From: Undaria pinnatifida
Lineage: Eukaryota; Sar; Phaeophyceae; Laminariales; Alariaceae
Reading direction: 5' to 3'
Length of the DNA: 64,000 nt
Assembly (NCBI GenBank): GCA_012845835.1
Contig: JABAKD010000011.1
Location: 11,909,865-11,973,864 of the forward strand
Shown here in pieces: positions 24,300-36,200 of the stretch (positions are counted from its first letter, which is position 1; every line of letters starts with the position of its first letter). Both the position numbers and the translations under genes were made by a program. The notes under the pieces are model-generated. The model ran no database searches and was not told the DNA's origin. It saw only the letters and a list, made by a program, of their open reading frames with translations.

Positions 24300-27200
24300 G
24301 CCGCTACATCTGCCTCGGCGGCTGCTGCTGGTGGTTGCGGCCGTAACGGCTGCAGCGACGTCCGTGATGTACCCGTAGGAGTACTCGGTGGTCACCCCAC
24401 CCAAAGAGGAAGCAGCAGCAGTACCAGAGGCAGCAGCAGCAGCGGTGGGACGCGGTTGATACCTGCGCCTCCAGAGCCATCCTCCTCCGGTGTTACAACG
24501 GAACACACAGCTACTCAGCGAGCTGCTGCCGCCGGTGGAGACCCTGCTGGTGTGGTCAATCTGGATATGGCGGGAAGGGCAGAGCTTGGTGAAGCGTGGG
24601 AGCCCAAGCCATTCTTCCTCGGCACCTCACTGTCGCCGTTGTTCCCGTACCCACAACCCACTCCGGAGGCCGGGAGGGGCGAAGGATGGGGTAATAAACG
24701 GCATGGCTGGGAAACATCTGGCAGTGGCGGTGAAGAGGATGCGGTCGTGTTTGACGGGATTCTGGTGGAGCTGTCGGGAGAGTCATTCGTACGAGGGGAC
24801 CTGTCTATGGTTCAGTCGGCCTCGATGCAGGTGCGTAACAGCCGCTGGTGCCGTCACTGGTGTCATCGCTTCGTTCGTTTGTGCTGCCTACTTTGGTGCT
24901 AATAATTTTATGGGTAGATGTTGGCGTCATCTGCTGCGCTTCCTTTGTTTTCGCGTCTTTGCATTGGTGAGCGTCTTTTTGGAAAGATGTTAATGTCATT
25001 GATCACTTCGTTCAGTTTTGCTTATTTTATTTTGTGCTCGTTTTTGTTGGAAGATGTTGGTGTCTTCGGGTTTTCGTTTTTTTCGCCTCTTTTGCTTTGG
25101 TTCTCATCTCCGTTGGTATTTGTTGGTATCATGCATCACTTCGTTTAATTTTACTTGTTTGGTTTGGTGCTCACTTTCGTTGCTAGTTGTTGGCGTCATC
25201 CTTTTTTCTTGTTTTGCTTCTTACTTTGATGCTTGTCTTTGTTAATAAATGCTGGTGTCATCCACTTCGTTTCTTTTGCAACTTCACTTTATCGCTCATT
25301 TTGGCAGGTAGTTGTTATTAATAGTGTCATCCATTTCGTTTGCTTTCGCTTGTTTGCTTTGGTGCTTAACGTTGTGAGTAGATGTCCTCCACGCTCCTGC
25401 CTTTTATTTTTTTTTCCCTTTTGTGCGAATCTGGTTTCGTGTTTGATTCTTAAGGGTGGGTTGTTCGTCAGGGTTGGCTTTGTTTTGATTGTGCTCTGAC
25501 GGTAGACTGTTGCCCCTGCTGACTGTTGCGCTGGGGGTTCGAACCTCGGCTGGTGTTATGATGACAGCTGTTTTTTTTCTGGGCTTCCATCGCCGAAGGC
25601 ACAACAGCGCGGGTTGGCTAAATTCGACGAAGAGTCGAGGAGCAGTGGAGTAACTGAACCCTATGTGCGATGAAAATGAAATCTGGTACCAGGGAGGAGA
25701 AGACACGACACCTTCGACCGCGGCTTATCCAGAACGCTGCTGGTGGTAAAGCCTGCGACGACTTGAGCTGGAAAGCAAAAGTGATCACCAAACAGTACTA
25801 TTTGGACCAAACATTTAGAACTCGGCACTGGTTATGTTATTCGCAATACAGTCCTCAACTCTATTAATAGTAAACCTAGGTAGTGGTGTGGGTTTTGATT
25901 ACTTTCCACGGTTGAGATAGACCATACTGATGTGCTCAGTTGCTTCTGATTCGTTGTTCATTGATGCGACCGCTTGCGACGCCTAGGTGGGCTCCACGGG
26001 CTCGCTGACCGTCGTTGGCAATGCTGCCATTCGAAAATCGTCGACCACTACCGCAGCCGTGAGCGGCCTCGGCGGGGGCGACGGTAATTTCCACCCCGGC
26101 AGCGCTAAGACTGACCCAACCAACAACATCGCCGACAACAATGAGGACTGCGTGCTGCGGAACGCTGGCATTCTGTCCTTCCCACGTGGAGTTTCCCTCA
26201 CCATCGCCGGCGGTATCGAGCAGACCCCCACGGGGATAGCCCTGGTGAATCTTCCCCCCCCGCTCTACTTCCCAGGGGCTTCCTACGAGAATCAACAGCC
26301 TGGGGAAGGAGGGGTTGCTTACGAGAACCAATGGCCTGGGGTAGGAGGGATTTATTACGAGGCACAACGGCCTGGGAAGGGGGAGGTGTACTGGGGAAAC
26401 CACCCGCTCGTGGTAGAGGAGGGTGTGACGAGGCTGGAAGGGGCCGTGAACGCGTCTGCATGGAAGGGCGGCGGGGAATCGGAGAGGTGGGTTGCTCTAT
26501 GAGGTTGGCACGGCGTTCGGCGTTGTTTAGAGGCGGTTGGCGTCTCTGTTTGGGGTAGGAACAGTGCTCCATCTCCAAAGGGAGGCGCGGTCAATGGTCA
26601 AATGGCTAAGGCAGACAATACATGAGCATGCCCCCCCCCCCCTCCCCCCTCTCAACCACCTCCACCCCCCCCCCCCCTCCCCCCCCCCCCCCTCTGCCTT
26701 ACGCCTTCACCCACTACTGTCGTCTTGTCACGTATCAGGGTAAAGATGAACCGGAAATGGCCTATCGTTCGGCTGACCTCGAATGCCACCGCTTCCTACG
26801 TGGACACCGCTACCTTGAAATTGCACGGCCCGACGGGAGTTTCCATGAAAATTTCCATGCAAACCGTGACTAGTGATGCAGAGGCGGAAGGCGAAGGGCT
26901 CTTTTCAGGAGGCGGCGGATTGGGGGGGAGCGATCGTGACCGTGACCAACAGTGGGAGTTGGTTGTAGAAGCGGCGTTCATCGAGTGTCGGAGCATGCTG
27001 ACATACGCGAACCTTTCTCTGGCGGGCGGGCCTTGCCAGGTGTGATGCACAATGTCGTAGATGCATTACACTAATAAACGCGGGGCAACCTGAGCCAAGT
27101 GCAGCGGAAACTGAGCCAATGGGCTTCAACATATGTAGGTAATCTGGTAGAGCGAACTATCTGACCCACAACTCAAGTCGTGGTCGTGGTCGGTGTTGTG

Positions 27201-30200
27201 TTGATTTTCGTGCTTCGGCTTGTTTTCTTCCGCAGTACAACAGCCCCATCATCCTGACACTGTCACCCCCCCCCCCCCCCCCCGACGCTGCCTGGTTGGT
27301 GAAAACCCGACTTGCTCCGTCCTGGCATAGTAGGGATGCGAGGGTCTATAATCATACGACTACGGCCATGCACAAACCGAGTACACCCCCCCCCCCCCCC
27401 CCCCCCGACCCTGCTCCTGATAGGCTGGAAGTCGCAGCAGCATACGCTGCCATTGCCACGGGAGAACCTTTGCTTCAGCAGCCGACTTAGTTGACGTACG
27501 ACACATACTGGTAGTGTGGCGGACCTAATCTTCTTTGTCACCCATCCGCCGTAGCTAAACACCGAACAAATGGTGATATTCCGTGCTCCTTTTGGCGCTG
27601 TAACATTTCTGATGTTCTGATGCTCTTCAGATACTTGAGTAGATTCTTCAGGCATCCCTGGTGCTGATACTCCAGATGTGTCAGCAGGCTATCTACAGGT
27701 AGTGGTGGCCTCCCTGTGGTGTAGTGCCGGTATGTGCCAGGCAACAATATTGCCGGACACCGGCACTATTGGGTGTAGTACCAATGGCATTAGAATTGCG
27801 GATTCTAGTCGTGTCAAGCGATCTCACCGGCACTTTATCGGCAACAATCGGCAAAAATCGGCAAGAGGCTCTAGAGACATCCCTCTATAGTGCGATAGGG
27901 GTCGCGCTTTTTGAGCCAAACGTTTCTGGCCGGTAAAGCTTTCAAGTCGGGAATTCGCGGTTGTTCTGATACTTTTACGAGTTTATTTGTTTCAGGACTA
28001 GCTCATCGAAACGTTGGTCGGATTGCCGGAGCGAATGCCTTCGAAGTCATGCCTCGGGCGATGGTGATGATGTTGAGCTCCTCGTGTTAGGAGCTCAGAA
28101 ATTTCTGAGGAGCTAAGAAAATTCTCAGAATCTGCTGCACCCCAATCGAGGGATGAGTCACTGTCAATACTCTTGTCACTACAGAGAGATAGATCCCTAC
28201 TGTACCTCATTTTCCGATAGTCCAGATACTTCTGTAGGTTATCTATAGACCGCTAATTCTTCCGATACTCTTACGCTGGCTATGTGCGCGTTTCCACCGA
28301 CAGGCATTATGTCCTTTCTGACGTTCTGAGATTTCTGATACTCCAGATGCTTCAGGTTTCTTGTTTACGCTTTGTGTGTACCCCCCCCCCCCCACGCCCG
28401 ACAGGCATGCCTTTTGAACATGGAATGCGCTTGGTGTGGGAACGAGAACCACATGGGCTGCGTTCCAATCGACGATCGACCTATCAAACTCGGAGGTGGT
28501 CGAAGAGGCGAAGGGTTCTGCCAGGTGCCAGGAGTGTGACGTTGCCTCAGTGTATATCCCGATTTAAGAGCTCGCAAGCAATAAAGACAATTCGGGACTT
28601 AAGAGCAATCAGTTCGGCGTGTCGCACTTCTACTAATTGCAATATATACATATGTCCTGCTGCAAATCTCTCACGTATACTAATTGCAAAATATTTCCTA
28701 CCAGTACCAGGTACTGCGATGTGCAGTTGTGAGCGCTTGTTCCGGCTTATCACGGGCATGCTCTAGAGTTGGGGCGCGCGGTGTGTTGGCGTTGGTCGAC
28801 GCGTGCTTGTACGAGAGGGATAGCTCGGTTTGGCCGAAATAATTCTCATTGAGCTCATTGAGACCGTGACAACGGCCGGGGGGGTTACGTTGTTTTTTGG
28901 GGCCCTTTTCGCAGAGGCGCGGGGTCACTCGCGCATGTGACCCCCCCGAATCCTTTGCGGACTAAAGCTTTTGGTGCCGTTTTTGTTTTGGCCATATGAA
29001 ACCGCCATGTATCCAAAACGCTGCGCCGAACAAATCGCCTAAAGTTTTTTTTCTTTTTTCCGTTAGGGTACAGAGTCACGCGGGCGAGTGGCTTAACCCC
29101 TTTACAACTGGAAACCCGTTTTTGGGGACAAAATTACTTGGATTTAGTATAGGGAGGGGTTCGGGGGCTCCAAAGGGGTTAAGCCCAGTAGTGGAAAAGG
29201 GGGTACCCCCCCCCAACTACCCAAGCCGTGGTCTTGACGGGGATCCTGATGGTCGACACGTGCTACGATAGGGTTAGCTCTTTTTAGTCCAAACATTTCT
29301 CATGGGCGGCGGGGGGGGGGGGAACAGAGGCGCTGCCAAATATCGTGAGAATGTCACATTAAATAGTGCTTTTCGATAGTGTCCGACATGTATACCTAGG
29401 CCATCAGAATGTTTATTCCGGTTATGCGTCCTTTTTTTTTTTTCTTCTCAAACTGTTGCGTTTGGGTGAGGTATGGGTATGGAGCTCGCTTCATGTCACC
29501 CCCCTCAGATAAGTAGGTGTACGCCGCCCTTTATAGGTAGCATGCGTCGATCATGCGTTCCAGCACATGTTTTGGAACAGTTGATTCACTCGGTGCAATC
29601 TTTCGCGAATGTTGGTTTTGGTGGATGTCGCCCCTTGCAGGTGGACAGCTGCTGCCCCCTCGGGTGCAATGGGGTGGGAGAGTGTGACTATTTCTCGGCG
29701 ACCTGCTCATGCCCATGGCTGTACGCAGGTGCAGAATCGAACGCTAAGGCTTTCGCCCACGCCACGGGCTACGTTCAGTAGCTCTCTTTGTGACGTGTCG
29801 TCTGCTCCATGTTTTCATTACACTCGTGGTGCCGCGCTAATACGAAACCATGTAGTGCTGGGTGCCAGTTTAGTGTGGTGAAAATCGCTTGTCACGACAT
29901 CGCCCTATATAGTAACTTGGTACATCACTATGCCAGGATAGTGCGGGGTCCCACTTTAGTGCCGGTGCTGTCGTCTTGCAAGGCATCACACTAATGAGGG
30001 GCTAGGGCTACTGCAATGTGTTTTGTAGCAGGTGCAGGGATTGAACTTTTTGCGCCCATGACAGGCTACGTTTCACTGTCACTCTTAGTAAAATGTTGTC
30101 TACTGCATGTTGTCGGTATCAATGTTGTCATGCGCGGTGCACTGCAAGTTTTTTCTGCACATGTTTCCCTTCCGTTGCGGCACCGCGATCTGCTCCTGAT

Positions 30201-33200
30201 GTTGCATGCTTGTTTGGGTGCAGAGTTGAACGGTGGTTCTCTCCCGTCATAGGCCACGTTCAGTATCAACCTTTTCAGCAAATTACCGTCTGCGGCATGT
30301 TGTACGCGTCGCTATATGCCATACACGGTTTCGTTGGATGTTTTGTTGCACATTTTTGCCATACCGAACGGCACTATCGACGGCTCCTGTTGAGGTATGC
30401 GTGTTTGTCGGGCGCTCTACCCTCTTCCGTATACCGTGTTGTGTTGATCGTATTTTGATTTGCTGTCTTCTCTTCACCCAGCAGGTGCCATTCATTCCGC
30501 CCCGGTTCCACTGAGCGCGTGTGAATGGTGTGTTCCATGCTACGTTTTCGTCTTTCTGTCTCGCGTCTCCTTGTCGCAGGCTCGTCCTGTGCTGAGCTCA
30601 GCACGAAAGGCGCTGTGGCTCTATCGCTTTCTCTCTCCACGCTAGTTGTTGTGCTGCTCATCCTTGCTTGCGGCCGTTCAAGGTATGCGTCAAGGGGGTA
30701 AACGGATTTTGCGGGGTCGACTTTTTGTTCGGTACCAACGTCTATGTCTGCGCTGACAGACGGGTTGTGTTTTATGCATCAAGCGAGTGTGCTCTTCCCC
30801 GCCCTTGTCGTGAATCACAAGCTTTGGTTTTGAGGTGTTGATTGTAGAAGCGTTGAACACAACCCCGCCTGGTGGGAGCGCTTCTGGAAGTTGTGTCTCG
30901 GGCGGTTGTGGCTCGTTTTGTTGAGCTGCCTTCGCGCTTCATCTCCCGCGCTCCCCGCTCTTTTAGTCTCGCTTCGAATAATTAAACGCCATGGATACAT
31001 GAGTAAGAAGACAAGACATGTCATGCACACGTGTTAAGCGCCCCAACTTCTCGAAAATTTCGAGGCCGTATTGCTTCGAGTTCAAAGTGCCAGGTTGAAG
31101 CTAAAGGCACCGACGGTTTTAATGCACTGTATTCGCCGGAACGAGCACAAGGGTTGGCTGTTGCCGAACGTGGTTTGACGTGAACAGAACAAAGTTGGGG
31201 TCCGATCACGGGAAACACGACGTGGCCAGACACCCCAATATCTAATACAGCCGGACTAGTTGAAGCAAGAAATGTCCCCTTGAAAAGCAAAGAAGAACAT
31301 GATCTCAGACGCCATAAGACGTGCCATACACAGGCGCAGACGCAACCTTACGGTAACAGGGTAGGCCATACACGAGTATCGCTCTCTCAACGTAGGGACC
31401 CGCAGACTTTGGGAGATACAACCGCCGATGGTGACCTTGATATGGACGATGGCGTTTCGGTCCCACGCTGATGACGTCCGTGTTCTTGTTCACCCCTAGC
31501 GCTGATTGGTCGGTTAGTCGGCCTGGCGATGGACCTCCCCAAGCCGTTCCGAAACGACTCTCGTTTTCCTCGGCAATGGGGTTATCCCTTCTCTACACAG
31601 AAAATTACCCCTATTGCTCGCAGTCGTTGGTCCGTTTGCTCTTGCGGTCCGCCGTCCATCACGCCGCCTGTGTTTCTGTCTTCCCGGCGTTACGTTTGTG
31701 TTTTGTGTTTTGTTTTGTTGTTGTTGGGGGGTTGCAGCCGGCGAAAACAAATGGAGGCGGTCGTGGGCACCCTTCAGGAGCTGAAGAGGGGCCTTCTCTC
31801 CGAAGCGGATGGGTGAGTGAGGGAGACCCATTTCCTTGCACCATGTGCGTGTGGGAGCGGCAGTATCTGTTGTGGGACGCGTGCCAGTACAGAACGGTTT
31901 GGATAGAGCACTGCCTGTCGGTGTCATCTTTGTTGTAGATTCTCTGATGCTGCGGTAAATTGACGCGGCATTACCGGGCGAAGACTATCGCTTGGCAGCG
32001 GCGAATGACCCCCAACCCCCCCCCCCACACCCCTCGTGGCACGCCAACAGATCTATCGGTGACGACGACAGCTCTGTCGCATCCTTCGGAGGTGGGTTTA
32101 GATCGTTGTCAATCGGGGGACGGGGACAGCTCGCGGCAGGGGGGAGTGGCGGTGGAGGTGGCGGTGCACTTGGGGGTGGATTGTCGTACCAGCACATGTG
32201 GCCTAGGGACTACATCCAGGATTTGCAGCAGAACTTGGCTCTGAGGTGTGTCCTTGCGGAGGGTGTAGGCATGGAATGTATCGTGACACCGGCATGCCAC
32301 CTTCTGCTTGAGGTTTTGCCGAATTTGAACTCCCCCGCTACATCAGGTTGTTATTTGCTCATGTTTACCGGCAAATCTGAATTCGCGCGAAGGAAACACG
32401 GCAGGCGAAAACCTAATACTCCCGTCGTGGTCTTCCATGACCCGTGAATCGTTCACGCCCGATACCGCCAGGCCGCCAGACCTTGACTTGAATTTTCCAC
32501 GACCACTCGTCTCAATCCGCCCCGTGCGTTTCTACTACGCCTGCCTGTACGTGCTGCCTGACCGAACAGGGACGTGATGGTGTCGTTCAGCGAGCTCGAA
32601 CTGTCGCGCAAGATTGGGCATGGGGCAGCAGGATCGGTGTGGAGAGGCTCGTGGCGTGGCGCCGCCGTGGCTGTCAAGGTGCGTTGCAAGGGCGGCGTGT
32701 GGCGTGCTTGTGGCGATGAAAATACTAGCCGTGAAGGCGTATAGAAACGCCTGTGTTGCTGACGGCGAATGGCTTGCGGCTCGTTGTAGTGAGGGTGGTA
32801 GTTATGAGGGGGGTTGAATGATGAAGGCTGATTGCGCCACCACACGGGGATGCCGGCCGCTAAGGGATACAACGATGGCGGCGACGATGATCGAATTGTC
32901 CCAGCCTCGGATGGGGGGCGCTTTTTTGTTGACTAATTCTGCAACTTTTTGTTGTCTATGGGAGTTGCGGTGCAGGAAAACCTTGCCAGGAAAGCTTTGC
33001 CCCCAGCAGCTCTTCGTTGCTCTTGCAAGCGGCCTAAGAGCAGAAAAGCAAAGGTCGCTCTCCATCCGTTCTGGCGAAATATATCCGCATCTTCTCACAC
33101 GCGGGAGAATGCCAGTGGAGGAGGGGTTTCGAAAACATTTGTCGTCTTGCCCGTCGTGAAACTAAACCATCTACAATGAGTAGAAATAACGCGTTGATGT

Positions 33201-36200
33201 GAATCCCATACACGAACACACAATGCACTGTCCGTTTTCCAGGTGATACGGAGGCCTTTCCACCAGGCGGTGGAGCTGACGGGTCGTGACCTAGAGGTCT
33301 TCAAGAAAGAGGCGTACCTCATGACCCGGTACGTGAACGTGGCGGCTTGACCAGTCTCAGGCCGTTTTCAATACACACTCGATGTTTAATAGACCAGTTG
33401 ATCTAGGCCCTTCTTAGATGAGAAACAATACTGCAGTTGGCTGTGAATACGCTCCTACGAGTTTACCCAAACTTCAGGCATATTTCCCAGGCGACACGTA
33501 GCTTAGTGTATTACTGAGAAATTGCTATCTTGTAGGTTGGCCGCTTGTCCGGGTTTCCTTCCACGCTCTCGCAATGAACTGCATATCCACATCGATAGAC
33601 GTAGTGCTTGCCGCAACGCGTGTTTAGCTCCACGGTGGCGTTGAAGACGTGCCGATACACGACCTTGAAAAGTAGACTTAAATATCACTTGGGCCTGTCT
33701 CTAAATAGCCCAAAGCGAAGTGTGCATTCGTGCCGGACTCCTCGATTGCTGCTCTATATTCCACGAAGACCCCCACAACAGAGCACCGACGCCTAATTTC
33801 GCATGCATGCGACAACACAGCTGTGTACGATCAGAGTCATTTTTTTTCACAGCACAGATCTAGTGTCAAGTTTTGAGGTGTCTCTACCCCCCCCCCCCCG
33901 TGCAAGCGATATCCGCCTGTTCGGTGACAGCCCGACATGCGCCGTTCCAGTATTGCAGGAATGCGAGGGTCGATGTTCTGAAAAAATGCGGCCGCGCATG
34001 GCAATCATTACACCCCCATCCACCTTAGTTTCACCCGACCCTCATCCGCTTGTCTTTTCCTTTTTTCTCGCCTACCCGTTCCAGATTGCGGCATCCTAAC
34101 ATCGTGCTGATCATGGGGGTTACCTTCGCGCCCCCCGGGCACCGCATCACGCTGGACGGCCAAGGCTCGGTGTCTCTCAGAAGGAGAAGGGAGTTGGGGT
34201 TCGAGAATGCGGGTAAGATATTTGGCTGATGAATCAGCACACACCAGATATATGGAGGGATGCCAGTTGGGACAGAGTTGGACACCAGTCTAGACAGATA
34301 GACTGCGGCCACCCCCGTTCACGTGGTCCTCCAGCAACTCGATCGTCGCGCCCTCGAGATTCGCAAGGAACCACCTGCTGCCCGCTGCCGAGCTAATCTG
34401 TGGCCGCAGTGCCACTAGAAGAGCTGCCGCTCCCGACGATTTCCCTGCCATACATGGGTTGTAGGCGATCGCGTGCATATGAAACTGCGGCTGTGCGTGG
34501 TGTGGGGGGTCAGGCACCGTGGGGAGCTCAGGCCACCGTGGGCTGTCATGTCGACAATGTGCTCCGATATCGTATAAAACAATGCACAAATCAACGGTCA
34601 TAATATTCACCCGCTGGCAAACATGTTCATGCGCAATTACATGTGCTAGATGGTGCAAATCACACAGATCCTGCCTGGTGAAACATCTGCAGATCATGCA
34701 TACAGTACAGATCCCCCCAACCGAAATATTTATGTAAGACCTAGATCATATATATCCCACCTGGCGAAACAAGTATGTAAGATCTAGATCACACAGATCC
34801 GACCTGGTGAAACAGGTGAAAATCATGCAGATTGTACAGATTCCACGTGGAGGAACATGTGTGAAGGATTCAGATCGTTCAGATCCCATCTGGCGAAACA
34901 TGTGCATAATATCTAGATCATACAGATCCTAACAGGAAAACACGATCGAAATTTCGCAGATCCTACAGATCCCATTCAGCAGGCATGTGCAGATCATGCA
35001 GATCACACAGATCCCATCCAAGCAAACCTGTTGAAAGGTCTAGATCATACAGATCCCAGTAAGGCACAGTACGTGTTGCAGAGCTGGATCATACGTATCT
35101 CACTCAGGCAAACGTGTGTATAAGAGCTGAATTGTACAGATCCCACTCAGCAAACGTTGTCTAGATCCCGCAAATCCATACAGATCAGCGATCTATCTGC
35201 CCCAAATGATCTAGATCCCGAAATAAGCTTTTGATCTGTACGAGGTGTGCACCCGGTTTTGCTGAGGGGCTAGGGGGGGCAGAGGGAAGAAGTCGAATAC
35301 ATGAGTGCGGGCAGTGCGTATTCCTGATACAGACGGCTTGGCGCTCCACAGACCTCATGCTTTACGGCAAGGCACTCGCAAGGCAGTACTGCCCCCAGCT
35401 TGTGACTGCCACTGCTGTACGTGCGCCTGAGTGGATGTAAATCAGCGTGAGCCTTAGAGCAGCATTTATTCCTTCGCCATGGGTATGGTTGCCCTGCATG
35501 GTTCTACGTGATGTACGAGGTATGTATAATGACCTTGACGCCTCCTTGCTTAATGGTAGAAATGAGATTTCGGCGTGTAGACAAGACGAGAAATCAAATA
35601 CCATAGGAATATACACAACGTCGGCCGCGACATATGATGTTCTACCTTGTTTGGGGGATCGGGTCAGCTTTCTTTGTGCAGCACGTGTTGTTATTTTCGC
35701 GACGAGTTTAATTAACTCTGTGCTCGTTCGTCCGGGATCCTTGGGTTCCATACCGCGTTGCCCCCACAGGTGCCGCACAGGGAAGCCTTTGTATCGTCAC
35801 GGAGCTGCTATCCCGCGGCAGCCTGGAAGACGTTATCCGGGAAGGAGGGCTGCGTACGGCAAGCTACGCCTTGATTCTCAACCTTGCACTTCAGGTCAGA
35901 TTTTGTAGAGGCATCATTCCAAGTATATTACACAGACTTGATGGGATATATGTACCAGGTGTAAGCAACATACACACACATATATATGTATGTTCTCGTT
36001 GGGAAATGTGTCAGTGTTGGATATCATGTATATTTTTTCCACGTATCGACGTATCAAACGCTTTGACATGTCGAAAGTGTGAGCCAATCCACGTCCATCG
36101 TAGGTGTAGCGTCAATCCTCCCTTCTCTTCACTTCCCTATACTTCCTTTCACTTCCTACACTAGCTTACTTCACTTCCAGGAACCTTGGCACGAACACTG

